From positions 2,232,001 to 2,296,000 of the forward strand of contig NZ_FNKY01000001.1 of the NCBI RefSeq assembly GCF_900103165.1: DNA of 64,000 nt, in the 5' to 3' direction. Position numbers and translations under genes: made by a program. Every line of letters begins with the position of its first letter. Within the stretch, counting starts at the first letter, position 1. Shown here piece after piece: positions 1 to 8,072 of this stretch. This DNA is from Nitrosospira multiformis. Its GTDB lineage: Bacteria > Pseudomonadota > Gammaproteobacteria > Burkholderiales > Nitrosomonadaceae. The notes below the pieces were generated by a model that had not been told where the DNA came from, did no database searches, and was given only the letters and a program-made list of their open reading frames with translations.

Positions 1-61
1 TCGGAGGGCCGTCTAATGGATTATCCGGGTTCAAATAAATTTATTCGCGCATCCACGGTAA

Positions 62-379
62 ATGAAGAAACTTTGTTCCGCCACGAATCTGATGGAAGCT
101 CATATCATGCTTGATCTTCTCGGGCATGCGTATATAGCGGCGAGGTTATTCAATGAACATGCGCAGGGCGGTATGGGAGACATCCCGTTTACCCATGCTT
201 ATCCCGAGGTGTGGGTTGTCAACGATAGCGATTTTGCTCGGGGACAGGCGATCGTAAGTGCTTTTGAAAAAGCTCCAATCGAAACGCGCGTGGTATTTTG
301 CCGCGCATGTGGCGAAGAGAATCCGCACAATTTTCAATTGTGCTGGCAGTGTGGCGCCGGGCTGGAGGCGATATCCTAG
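62..379 (+). CDS. DUF2007-type protein with C-terminal zinc ribbon
   Basis: A 105-residue protein. The first 70 residues have the pattern of the DUF2007 'putative signal transducing protein' family, a small alpha/beta fold. Cys80, Cys83, Cys94 and Cys97 form two CxxC pairs that would bind one zinc ion. No signal peptide or membrane segment is visible, so it is probably cytoplasmic. The start is the only ATG before the conserved region; the ribosome binding site is weak. The family has no established biochemical role, so only the fold and metal site are supported. It stands alone, with the convergent glutathione transferase gene 220 bp away. Confidence 0.8.
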   Translation: MKKLCSATNLMEAHIMLDLLGHAYIAARLFNEHAQGGMGDIPFTHAYPEVWVVNDSDFARGQAIVSAFEKAPIETRVVFCRACGEENPHNFQLCWQCGAGLEAIS

Positions 380-461
380 CAGCCTGCCGGACTGGCGGGA
401 TTGAAGCCAGGAAAATATAGCTGCACCACCTGAGCGCCGCCGCCCGCGGCCATCCCATCTA

Positions 462-484
462 GGAGTATTGCTTAGCAATACTCC
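462..484. other. Perfect 10-bp stem, 3-nt loop hairpin
   Basis: GGAGTATTGC and GCAATACTCC are exact inverse complements separated by TTA. The hairpin lies between two convergent genes (ends at 379 and 601), where a bidirectional terminator would be useful, but neither side has a clear T-run. The rest of 380-600 shows nothing recognisable. Confidence 0.5.
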
Positions 485-600
485 ATACTAATAGAGGTCG
501 CTTCAAGAAATGGAAATTTACGCACGCTGAGGACGCAGCACAGCAAGTAGGGGCTTTGAGGGGAAGGGACTTTATGCGCGCCGTGGCCGAATTTGACGAT

Positions 601-1248
601 CTATCCCGCCTCGACCCTTGCGCCGTACGCCGCGATGGTGCGCTTCCACGCGGGTCGGGCCAGGCACCGATCTCGATACGACGCGACTCGCGGATACGGC
701 ACGATTAATCCCTCGTTCTTGATGCCCGAGAGCAGCACGTGCGCCATCAGGATGTCGGCGACCGTGAAATCTTTTGTTGCGACGAAGTCGCGGTCGGCGA
801 ACCAGCGCTCAAGGTTCGTCAACACCCGATTGATCCAGCCGATCAGGAAATCGCGGGGCTTGCTGCAACTCCCATCGGCTGTCCAGTCGTGCACCATCAG
901 ACTAAGCAGCGGCGGTTCCACCGAGTTCATCGCGGTAAAACACCAGCGTATTACCTGCGCCTCGCCCGCGTGGTCGCCGGGAATCAAGCGGCCGGACTTT
1001 TTCGCCAGGTAGACGACGATGGCGGCGGATTCGGACAGCACCAACCCGTCATCATCGATCGCCGGAATCTGTTCGAAAGGGCTCAGCCGGCGATAGGCGT
1101 CTGTGGTCAGGTCGTGTGCGGGGTGGTCCATGCCGACCAACTCGAAAGGCAGTTGCATCTCTTCGAGCGCCCACAGCACGCGCAGGTCGCGGGTGTGCCC
1201 GCGTGCGTAAGCGTTGACCTTGGAAAAACCGTAGAGCTTAAGCATCAT
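601..1248 (-). CDS. Glutathione S-transferase family protein
   Basis: A 215-residue cytoplasmic protein of normal GST length. The N-terminal thioredoxin-like domain (about 1-82) contains the cis-proline segment QIPAI (60-64) and the glutathione gamma-glutamyl-binding SES motif (72-74). The all-helical C-terminal domain follows, with the conserved N-capping region around the FTVADILMAH stretch. It would conjugate or reduce electrophiles with glutathione; the substrate cannot be read from sequence. The start at 1248 is supported by GAAGGA seven bases upstream of ATGATG. It is a single gene. The neighbouring Tn3 remnant suggests a disturbed region, but the gene itself looks intact. Confidence 0.9.
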   Translation of the reverse strand: MMLKLYGFSKVNAYARGHTRDLRVLWALEEMQLPFELVGMDHPAHDLTTDAYRRLSPFEQIPAIDDDGLVLSESAAIVVYLAKKSGRLIPGDHAGEAQVIRWCFTAMNSVEPPLLSLMVHDWTADGSCSKPRDFLIGWINRVLTNLERWFADRDFVATKDFTVADILMAHVLLSGIKNEGLIVPYPRVASYRDRCLARPAWKRTIAAYGARVEAG

Positions 1249-1338
1249 GACGTTCCTTCGATTCGTCTGTTTTGATTACCCAACCGCGCATTCAGTTCCA
1301 CATGTTGCGAGTCTTGGTGCAATTGCGCAAACGGCCGT

Positions 1339-1521
1339 TTGTGCAACGATACTTCACGCCAGCACGAAACCATCGACGAAACGCTATTACCGCACGTCCC
1401 GCCTCTAGGCTGGGAGCACATCAATCTGACTGGCGACTACGTTTGGCACGCCAACAGGCGGGCCGCACGAGGTGGGTTCCGTCCTTTGTGGCCAGTCAAA
1501 TCGGCGTTACCAAAAGCTTAG
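1339..1521 (+). pseudogene. C-terminal remnant of a Tn3-family transposase
   Basis: About 60 codons encode the conserved end of Tn3-family TnpA: an [19 protein letters not shown] stretch followed by VW and a G-x-FRPL tail. This is the usual C-terminus of the transposase. Upstream DNA in the same frame shows no transposase similarity and no proper start (the first codon here is TTG), so this is a fragment, not a gene. No 38-bp Tn3 inverted repeat was seen next to it. A resolvase remnant at 5400-5747 could come from the same lost transposon. Confidence 0.7.
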
Positions 1522-1584
1522 CCTACGTAAATTTCCGGTTCTTGAGGTGACCCCTAATAGTGCTATCAATGATCGCGCACTATC

Positions 1585-3837
1585 TTAGAAGGTGTAAGTC
1601 GCGCTTACCCCCACCATATAATTACGCCCCGGCGCGGGCTCATAAAAGCGGCCATTGCCTTCATTGATGATCACCGATCCACTGTATTTTGTATTGGCGA
1701 TATTATCCATGCGAACGAATTCAGTGAACTTCCAACCACGGAATTGATGCGAATAGGCGACGCGAATATTTGCCATCGCATACTGCTTCGCGGCTTCGGT
1801 ATTGGTATCGTTGACAAAGATTTTGCCCCGGTAGATCGCCTCTACCGCCGCTGAAAAACCTGGTTGGCCACGCCGCCAGGTTAACTCCGCATAAGCCGTG
1901 TTGCGTGGCACGCCAGGCAGAAAATTGCCTTCAGCCACAGTTACCGTACGCGGCGCCGCGGTCGGGCGATAAGTATAGGCATCCTGGAAAATTGCATCGA
2001 GATAAGTGTAGGATAGAAATGCGGAAAGATCTGGCCCGAAACGTGAATCAAGCGAGAGTTCCACGCCGCGCCGTGTCGTATCGGCCGCGTTCTGGAAGGT
2101 GGCCCGGCCGCCGGAATTCGTGGCAGGCAGGATTTCACCGGTAACGAAAGCCTGGAAAAGCGCAAGATTGATGCGCGTGTTGTTCGCAGGCAGCCACTTG
2201 AGTCCCGCTTCCACGTTAAGACTCCGGCTTGGCCGCAGCGCAAAATTAAGGCCGCTGGCGCCGTCCGGCCGATAGGCGAGTTCAGCGAAGGTGGGCGTTT
2301 CGAAACCGCTGCCGGTGCTGACATACAGGTTGAGGCTGGATGTCGCCTTGTACAACAGCCCCAGCACCGGATTCACATTCTGGAAAGTGATGCCGCCGCT
2401 GTCATCGGGGTTGCCCGTACGCGTGTAGAAATCCTCGGATTTGAATTTCACCTCCGTATGGCGTACCCCGGCGGAGAGAATCCAGGATGGCACGAATTGC
2501 CACTCGGCCTGCACATACTGGCCGAAACTGGTGACCGTGTTGTTCTCGTTGCGGCGCAGATCGCCGCGCACGCCCAATGTTGCACCGATGAAGTTTTCGA
2601 AACCTTTTCGCCTTTCCTTAGAGCTATCGTAGTCGATCCCCGCCGTCAGCGTTAACGGCCGTGGGCCGCTGGTGCGATGCGTCCATCGCAAACCCAGCCC
2701 GCCAAATTGGCGATCCAGATCGACCACGCCTCCGGAACTGGTAACCGGAATCTGCGCGCCACGCGGTATGGCGAGAAATTGCAGAATCTCCCGTGTTCCC
2801 GCATAGCCGATCAGCTTGATCGTGTTCGAGGGAGAAAGTCTATGTTCATAAACCAGGCCGCCCTGCGTATTGTCGATACTTTTACGGGTATTGAAAGTGG
2901 TGGCGCTTGCGTCCGCCTGGCGTGGATCAGCGCTCATCTGGACGCGCGTCAGGCCAAGCGGGTCCTGTGTGTTGCCCTGGTGCAGTTCGTTGGTCACCAG
3001 TGTAAGCGTGGCGTCATGAGCGAACCGATAGGTCAGCTTTGCGTTTGCCTGGTAACGGGTAGCTGCACTGTGATCGCGATAGCCATGCGTCTCGAAACGG
3101 GAAATATCCACCACGTAATTGAACGGACCTGTTCCGGTTGCCTCCGTTCCGCCGAGCGTACCGCCAAGCTTGAGCTCTCCGCGAGTGGTGCCATAGCTGC
3201 CTCCCAGAAACATGGCGGATAACACTGTGCCCGGCGGGCCATCCTCGGTGAACGCCTGTATCACGCCGCCTGGGGCATTGCCATAAATAGCGGAAAAAGG
3301 CCCTCTCAACACTTCGATGCGCTGGATCGATCCCAGATTGATGGTGGCCGCCTGGCCCTGGCCGTCCGGCATGGTGGCGGGAATGTCATCGACGATCATC
3401 CGTATGCCACGAATTCCAAAAGTGGAGCGTGCACCGAAGCCGCGGCTGGATATTTGCAGATCCTGGGCGTAGTTCTGTCTATTCAGAATTACCAGGCCGG
3501 GAATACGGGTCAATGCCTCCGAAAGATTGACAAGAGGCCGCCCGTCCCGGATGACAGGCGCTTCCACCACGTCAATGGACATGGGCAGTAGAAAGCTCGA
3601 CTGGTCAACGCGGGTACCCGTGACGACAACCGGGTTGAGCGTGGGCGTGGTGTTCGAGGATGAAGCCGCCACAGCCTGAGGACTTTGCTGTGAGGGAGAC
3701 TGGGCTGAGGAGAAGCCGGATGCAAACGCCAAAGTAACCAGGCTCACTACCCGGCAACCATCTGGTATGGGGGTCTTCAAACCTGAATCAGGTAGTTGAA
3801 TGGGGTGAAGTACGCGTTTTTCCGGGAGATGAGGCAA
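1585..3837 (-). CDS. TonB-dependent outer-membrane receptor
   Basis: A 750-residue protein of FecA/FhuA-like architecture. A signal-like hydrophobic stretch lies at about 30-46 and a TonB-box-like NPVVVTGTR near 70. The plug domain (about 80-195) includes the RIEVLRGPFSAIYG hallmark. A 22-strand-type barrel ends in an aromatic-terminated VSATYTF. It should import a ferric chelate or similar ligand through the outer membrane using TonB energy; the ligand is unknown. The start is uncertain: the longest frame begins at TTG (3837), there is no ATG before the signal-like segment, and no convincing ribosome binding site is seen. The N-terminus may therefore be damaged. A Fur-like site lies 310 bp upstream, facing a small divergent gene. 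Confidence 0.85.
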   Translation of the reverse strand: MPHLPEKRVLHPIQLPDSGLKTPIPDGCRVVSLVTLAFASGFSSAQSPSQQSPQAVAASSSNTTPTLNPVVVTGTRVDQSSFLLPMSIDVVEAPVIRDGRPLVNLSEALTRIPGLVILNRQNYAQDLQISSRGFGARSTFGIRGIRMIVDDIPATMPDGQGQAATINLGSIQRIEVLRGPFSAIYGNAPGGVIQAFTEDGPPGTVLSAMFLGGSYGTTRGELKLGGTLGGTEATGTGPFNYVVDISRFETHGYRDHSAATRYQANAKLTYRFAHDATLTLVTNELHQGNTQDPLGLTRVQMSADPRQADASATTFNTRKSIDNTQGGLVYEHRLSPSNTIKLIGYAGTREILQFLAIPRGAQIPVTSSGGVVDLDRQFGGLGLRWTHRTSGPRPLTLTAGIDYDSSKERRKGFENFIGATLGVRGDLRRNENNTVTSFGQYVQAEWQFVPSWILSAGVRHTEVKFKSEDFYTRTGNPDDSGGITFQNVNPVLGLLYKATSSLNLYVSTGSGFETPTFAELAYRPDGASGLNFALRPSRSLNVEAGLKWLPANNTRINLALFQAFVTGEILPATNSGGRATFQNAADTTRRGVELSLDSRFGPDLSAFLSYTYLDAIFQDAYTYRPTAAPRTVTVAEGNFLPGVPRNTAYAELTWRRGQPGFSAAVEAIYRGKIFVNDTNTEAAKQYAMANIRVAYSHQFRGWKFTEFVRMDNIANTKYSGSVIINEGNGRFYEPAPGRNYMVGVSATYTF

Positions 3838-4149
3838 GGTATTGCCAGCAACGTGGCCATACGTCGTAAAAACATGCAGTCCGCCCTATTATGCTGATCC
3901 ACCGGAAAGGCAAAATCCAAATGACGCGGAACATATACGTAGATCATAGCGCTACACTGAAAAACGAGCGGTCAATTGCATTCATTAACTTCCGACTTTT
4001 ACTTAATCATGCGCAATGATAGCGATACTGCCGGTCATCAATCAACCTGCGCCGCATATCCGAAATATTGTCGCAGTACCGTCAGGATGAAATCTGCCAA
4101 TTTCCCCTTCGATATTTGAATCCAGGCCTTTACAGTCCATCATGGTTGA

Positions 4150-4168
4150 GATAGGATTGATTCTCATT
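4150..4168. promoter_or_regulatory. Fur-box-like half site upstream of the small gene
   Basis: TTCTCATT (4161-4168) is a perfect Fur half site. The opposite arm GATAGGAT matches AATGAGAA at only 4 of 8 positions. The location is 20 bp before the small gene at 4188, in the divergent region with a TonB receptor. Iron repression is plausible but not proven. Confidence 0.4.
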
Positions 4169-4187
4169 CACATTTATGGAGGCAACC

Positions 4188-4442
4188 ATGACAACCTTGA
4201 CGCGTGCTGATGCCCAGGTTCTTGAAGCGTATACCGATGCCTTGAGAGCGCTCGTTACCGCTCTAGGGTGGCAGATCGACCCCGTACGTTTACATTCGGA
4301 CCTTCAGTCGATCGCGGGTGTCGCGCGGAAGGATGGCCAGGGCGCGTCGGCGGGGCTGATAGATGAACTTGCGCGCACTGTCGAAGCCAGGCTTCTGACA
4401 ACGAAGGTAAGTATTGAGCGAACGGTCATTCCCTTTCGCTGA
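4188..4442 (+). CDS. Small hypothetical protein, possibly iron-regulated
   Basis: An 84-residue soluble, mostly helical protein that I do not recognise. The start at 4188 is preferred over an in-frame ATG at 4176 because GGAGG (4179-4183) is correctly placed before 4188 and the earlier ATG overlaps it. A Fur half site lies just upstream and a TonB receptor gene diverges from the same region, so a link to iron supply is possible. No cysteine cluster, signal peptide or membrane segment is seen. The C-terminal VIPFR end may be altered, as decayed DNA follows. Confidence 0.5.
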   Translation: MTTLTRADAQVLEAYTDALRALVTALGWQIDPVRLHSDLQSIAGVARKDGQGASAGLIDELARTVEARLLTTKVSIERTVIPFR

Positions 4443-4626
4443 CAGGGAGCGTTTCAGGCCCCCAACACACGATAATTTGACTGAATTGGTGATCAGTCAA
4501 TCTCTGAGCGGGTCTTCCATGGAGCACATTGCTGGCAAAACCGGGGTATTCCGGAATGCTTCGGCGGCCTTTCGACTTGAAGGAAACCGGCTGCAAAAAC
4601 GTCTGGCTGGCGATATTTCACCGCCC

Positions 4627-4663
4627 TATCGGGGCTCCCCCATTTTTAGTGCAATAACTGACG
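4627..4663. repeat. 37-bp imperfect direct repeat, copy 1
   Basis: Matches 7661-7697 at 31 of 37 positions, including an exact 18-nt core TTTTTAGTGCAATAACTG. All six differences are transitions. The two copies flank the HigBA, resolvase-remnant, RelE and GNAT region, so they may be ends or targets of a mobile element. The surrounding 4443-4706 holds no convincing gene. Confidence 0.6.
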
Positions 4664-4706
4664 GTGCGCAAAGCTGGCAACGACACGGGGTCAGCTCGGT
4701 AAGGTA

Positions 4707-5036
4707 TTACGCATGGATCGCCTCTTTCTTGATATCTTTCAAGGTCAGAACCTTGGCCAGCGTATTTTTAGGCTCAGTCTCAGCCATAACAAGGTCATAG
4801 TGCGTTTGGAGATTCAGCCAGTAATTGGGCGTCATGTCAAAAAAGTGGGCCAGGCGCAGGGCCGTATCAGCGGAAACGCCGCGTCGTGCTAATACAATGT
4901 CGTTCAAGCGTGTGCGGGGAACACCTATGGCATTTGCCAGGGCGTATACGCTAATACCAAATGGCTCAAGAAACTCATCCTTGAGTATCTCGCCAGGATG
5001 AGAAATCAGGTTCCTGCGGTTGTCTTTTGCGGTCAT
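4707..5036 (-). CDS. higA: HigA-family antitoxin
   Basis: A 109-residue XRE-type DNA-binding antitoxin. The family-typical N-terminal HPGEILKDEFLEPFGIS (about 13-29) leads into a helix-turn-helix (about 30-60: YALANAIGVPRTRLNDI), then the conserved FFDMTPNYWLNLQ segment. HigA binds and inhibits HigB and represses the operon. It is the second gene of a leftward higB-higA pair with a 10-bp gap, the usual order for this family. It is full length with no odd features. Confidence 0.92.
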   Translation of the reverse strand: MTAKDNRRNLISHPGEILKDEFLEPFGISVYALANAIGVPRTRLNDIVLARRGVSADTALRLAHFFDMTPNYWLNLQTHYDLVMAETEPKNTLAKVLTLKDIKKEAIHA

Positions 5037-5046
5037 TACCTAGCTC

Positions 5047-5328
5047 CTAGTGATAGTCTTCGATTTTTACATCGTGCGCATCACCATCTTTCCAGATAAA
5101 ACAAATGCGCCATTGTTTATTTATACGGATACTATGCTCAGCCCTCCGCTCCCCTTTCAGTTTTTCCAACTGATTGCCGGGAGGAACGAGAAGATCCTTG
5201 ATATCTCCGGCGGCATGTAGCGTCTGAAGGCGGGCATAGGCTCTTATTTTAAGAGCCGATGGAAGTTTTCGGCTTTTACCTGTAAGCCAGAACTCTTCCG
5301 TTTCTTTATCTTTAAAACTAAGTAGCAT
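5047..5328 (-). CDS. higB: HigB-type toxin (RelE superfamily mRNA interferase)
   Basis: A 93-residue toxin expected to cleave mRNA on the ribosome. Start at 5328 (MLLSFKDKETEEF) matches the usual HigB N-terminus; a longer reading frame would run into the operator. Conserved features are the LVPPGNQLEKLKG segment, HSIRINKQWRICF and the terminal DVKIEDYH. No Shine-Dalgarno is visible before the ATG, so translation may be leaderless or weak, which would suit a toxin. It is followed closely by higA. Confidence 0.9.
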   Translation of the reverse strand: MLLSFKDKETEEFWLTGKSRKLPSALKIRAYARLQTLHAAGDIKDLLVPPGNQLEKLKGERRAEHSIRINKQWRICFIWKDGDAHDVKIEDYH

Positions 5329-5334
5329 AATAAG

Positions 5335-5353
5335 CGTAACGAAAAACGTTACG
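5335..5353 (-). promoter_or_regulatory. Palindromic operator and -35 element of higBA
   Basis: CGTAACG and CGTTACG form perfect 7-bp arms around a 5-nt spacer, just ahead of higB. A consensus TTGACA on the minus strand lies immediately upstream (about 5357-5362). The placement fits HigA autorepression; this role is inferred from the family. Confidence 0.6.
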
Positions 5354-5399
5354 TCTGTCAAGAAAATTGGTACTCAGGCCCGGCGAAAGGCCGACTGAG

Positions 5400-5747
5400 C
5401 TATTTTAAGCGGCTTTCTGTTTGCTTCGGTTGCCTTCCACTAAAGCCCATGATGCCACACTGCGTGTATCGATAGGTTACTCTGTCGCCTTGAGGGTGAC
5501 CCCTTGCTTTTTCAGCGTGGACATGATCTTTGATGCTGCGCGCAAGGCGGTCGATCTGCGTGACGACCAGCGTATCTTCAGGACTCAGGAAATCCAGCAG
5601 AATCTGAAGTTCAGTCCGGCCCTCCCGGCCGGCTCCACTCACTTTCTCGGCCCAGACCACTTCGCACCCGGCGACGCGCAGCGCTTGTTCCCGCAGCGCG
5701 AAGTCTTGATCGCTGGTCGAAACACGCGCATATCCGTGAAGCGCCAT
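5400..5747 (-). pseudogene. Serine resolvase (Tn3-type) remnant, frameshifted
   Basis: Residues 1-72 are a good resolvase/invertase catalytic domain: GYARVSTSDQ with the catalytic Ser10, the SGAGREGR loop, and LVVTQIDRLARS with the conserved arginines. After this the frame breaks. The expected dimer-helix segment and C-terminal helix-turn-helix are missing, and family-like words appear in other frames. It would not recombine DNA. It lies between two toxin-antitoxin pairs and may come from the same transposon as the Tn3 transposase scrap at 1339-1521. Confidence 0.8.
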
Positions 5748-5937
5748 GGATCAGAATCCGTCTCGTTAGCCTTTAGAGCCTCAGACAATATCATACCGAA
5801 AATAACAAAAAATCCTATTGAGACACAAAAAGCGTCTCATTATGGTGACCCGACTTGGCCGGGCGGTAGGTCCAAGCTCTGCTCCGCATTCGTCTTTGCC
5901 ACTCCTGGAAACAGCGCTCGCACGCCGGGGCTGGTAA

Positions 5938-6246
5938 TCAAGGCATTTGTTGAGCCGTGTGCTTCACTCTCAAAATTTCGACGGTGCGCGCCTCATCTAG
6001 CACGCGGTAAAAAACGATGTAGTTCCGATGGGCGACTAGCTCGCGCAGGAGGGCCGGCAGGCCGGGCCTGCCAGTACGGCCGAGCTTGGGATGCTGCGCA
6101 AGCGGCAAAGTTTTGTCGCGCAGCTCTTGGCCGAACGCCTCCGCTTTGGTCGGATTGTCCTGGGCAATGTAGTCAATGATGCTGTCTAGGTCGGCCTCAG
6201 CTATCGGTCGCCAGACGATGCGATAAGGGGTTTTTGCCTTCGTCAT
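5938..6246 (-). CDS. RelE/ParE-family toxin
   Basis: A 102-residue basic protein with ParE/RelE features: an early ADLDSIIDYIAQDNP helix, the central HPKLGRTGRPGLPALLREL segment, and YIVFYRVLDEARTVEILRV in the core beta-sheet. ParE-type members poison gyrase and RelE-type members cleave mRNA; the sequence does not decide between them. It follows its presumed antitoxin gene by 38 bp in the same direction. The ribosome binding site is weak. Confidence 0.88.
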   Translation of the reverse strand: MTKAKTPYRIVWRPIAEADLDSIIDYIAQDNPTKAEAFGQELRDKTLPLAQHPKLGRTGRPGLPALLRELVAHRNYIVFYRVLDEARTVEILRVKHTAQQMP

Positions 6247-6284
6247 AAGTCAGTCGGCCACCTCATGCTGCTGTAACTGCTGGT

Positions 6285-6737
6285 TTATGCGCGCTTCCGT
6301 CCTGCCGCCTTGTGTCGAGCAATCCGGGCATCCATCCGCGCCATGACTTCATCGTGCGGAATGCTCGGCCGGGGGTCGTCAATAGATGCCTGAATCTCGG
6401 CAGCCAGCCACTGGTTATAGGCGGCGGCTTCGTGCGCTTCACGCATGGCGTCTGCCCTGCCCCGGTTGCCTGCGTCCGGTTCCTTGTCCGCGGGGTCGTA
6501 TTCGCTCGCGTCGAACTTGCCTACCGTGATGCCAATATCACGCAACACCTTCAACGCGGCCAGCGGATTGCCGAAGCGGCGCGGCTCGGTGCCGCGTGCC
6601 TTCGACAGCACGGCACCGGAACCGCTGCGGGTGGCAATCTGGACAAGAAACACCCCGCCCTGCCCCTTCAAGGTCACGCCTGACACGCCGCCGGCATTAC
6701 TTGCAGCGCGTAGCTGCTCTATGGTCATGCTTTGCAT
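6285..6737 (-). CDS. Antitoxin with extra N-terminal domain
   Basis: A 150-residue protein upstream of a ParE/RelE toxin. The C-terminal 45 residues (WLAAEIQASIDDPRPSIPH and a basic end) resemble the toxin-wrapping tail of ParD/RelB-like antitoxins. The N-terminal 75 residues, rich in Gly and Val (about 14-45), look like a separate domain seen in some plasmid-type antitoxin genes; I do not recognise it firmly. The start at 6737 is supported by AAGGAG six bases upstream. A palindromic operator precedes it at 6758-6772, as expected for self-repression. The assignment rests on context plus the C-terminal pattern. Confidence 0.7.
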   Translation of the reverse strand: MQSMTIEQLRAASNAGGVSGVTLKGQGGVFLVQIATRSGSGAVLSKARGTEPRRFGNPLAALKVLRDIGITVGKFDASEYDPADKEPDAGNRGRADAMREAHEAAAYNQWLAAEIQASIDDPRPSIPHDEVMARMDARIARHKAAGRKRA

Positions 6738-6757
6738 GGTCGGCTCCTTGTTAATAT

Positions 6758-6772
6758 TCCAATTAAATTGGA
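6758..6772 (-). promoter_or_regulatory. Perfect palindrome, likely antitoxin operator
   Basis: TCCAATTAAATTGGA is a perfect palindrome around one central base, 21 bp before the antitoxin start. Self-repression through this site is the normal arrangement for such pairs. The rest of 6773-7115 contains nothing I can assign. Confidence 0.55.
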
Positions 6773-7130
6773 TTTATTGTGCATGATTTCAAGGAGACAT
6801 GCAACGGTAGATAAAAATAAAGGGGGCATATGCCATCTACCGGTCACCGGAACATTACCGCTGAGCGCTGGCACTTAATTATTCCTGGTCGGCCTCAATG
6901 GAATGTAGGCCGACCCGCTTGAATGCAGGTAAATGCAAGCCTGGCCGTTTTCAAATGCGAGCCGTTACACTTAAGATCTAGACTGTATGGTGGCGGAGGT
7001 GCTTAAATTACTCGCTAATTTTTTGGGGCGGTTTGGATCTGCTTGCCAACAATTAAGTTAAAGTGCGGGTTGTTCTAATTAATGGTGGTAGGAAGCCTGA
7101 AAAGGCCGCTACCGTTCTCAGGAGAAAAAG

Positions 7131-7655
7131 ATTATTAAGATCATTTTGTGTAGCTACCAGAAACATGCGGATAAAATTCTGGATATATTTAACGATGAAA
7201 TTCTTAATTCAACGGCACTCTACGAATATAAGCCGCGTACACCTGAAAGTATGGTTTCCTGGTTCAGAGCAAAACAAGAGGGAAATTTTCCAGTAATAGG
7301 ACTAGAGGATGAGGGCGGCGAGCTGTTAGGGTTCGGAAGCTACGGAACCTTTCGAGAATGGCCAGCATACAAATATTCCGTGGAACATTCTGTTTACGTT
7401 CGTAAGGATCAACGTGAAAAAGGTTTCGGCCTGCTAATAATGAATAACATGATCGAAAATGCAAGGAGTCAAGGTTATCATGTTCTCATTGGGGGAATCG
7501 ACGAGTCAAACATGGCAAGTATTTATATGCATACCAAGCTCGGCTTCGTTCATGCAGGAACCATCAAACATGCGGCATTCAAATTTGGACGTTGGCTTAA
7601 TCTCAGCTTTTACCAACTGATACTCGATACGCCAGAGAATCCAGTTGATGGGTAA
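7131..7655 (+). CDS. GNAT N-acetyltransferase (phosphinothricin-type)
   Basis: About 174 residues with the full GNAT fold: the IFNDEILNSTALYEYKPR segment typical of the Pat/YncA group, the acetyl-CoA motif around RKDQREKGFGLLIMN (Q/R-x-x-G-x-G/A-like), and MHTKLGFVHAGTIK near the end. It would acetylate a small amine, such as phosphinothricin, methionine derivatives or an antibiotic. There is no ATG at the expected start. AGGAG (7120-7124) is correctly spaced for ATT at 7131; TTG at 7146 would lack an SD and trim the first strand. The gene looks more AT-rich than its surroundings, consistent with acquisition. Confidence 0.85.
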   Translation: MIKIILCSYQKHADKILDIFNDEILNSTALYEYKPRTPESMVSWFRAKQEGNFPVIGLEDEGGELLGFGSYGTFREWPAYKYSVEHSVYVRKDQREKGFGLLIMNNMIENARSQGYHVLIGGIDESNMASIYMHTKLGFVHAGTIKHAAFKFGRWLNLSFYQLILDTPENPVDG

Positions 7656-7660
7656 CTTTA

Positions 7661-7697
7661 TATCGGGATCCCCTCGTTTTTAGTGCAATAACTGGCG
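7661..7697. repeat. 37-bp imperfect direct repeat, copy 2
   Basis: Partner of 4627-4663 with the same 18-nt exact core. It begins just after the acetyltransferase stop. The following 7698-8072 holds no gene I can support. Confidence 0.6.
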
Positions 7698-8072
7698 CTT
7701 GGAAAACCCTGCCCAGCCTAGAAGGGTTTGTGCAAGGCATTGAGTCTAAGAAGGTTTCTGTTTCATGATTTTATCGGCTGGAAACCTGCAGCGCCACCCA
7801 TCTGCAGTGCTACAAGGATTTCTGATCGACCGACTATTCCAGGTCGGCAGGACACACGAATTTTACCCCTACTGTTGGCAGAGCCGCTCCACTGGTAGAT
7901 ATTGTTGCTCCAGGCATGGTCGGTCACTTCCTACGGCTGGTTGCAGGTTTAGGTCCAGTTGTTGTCCTGCGCAGTGCCCGCCAGGTTATGGGTCAGGGGA
8001 TGGTCGTTGAGAACCCTCCAAATCTATACTACCCAGCCATTTTTCACTTCGGTTTCTTAAGCCGGCACGTTT

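Noticed and set aside
4414-4800. Plus-strand frame of 128 codons overlapping higA
   Set aside because: Overlaps a clear antitoxin gene on the other strand and crosses the 37-bp repeat; no coding features.
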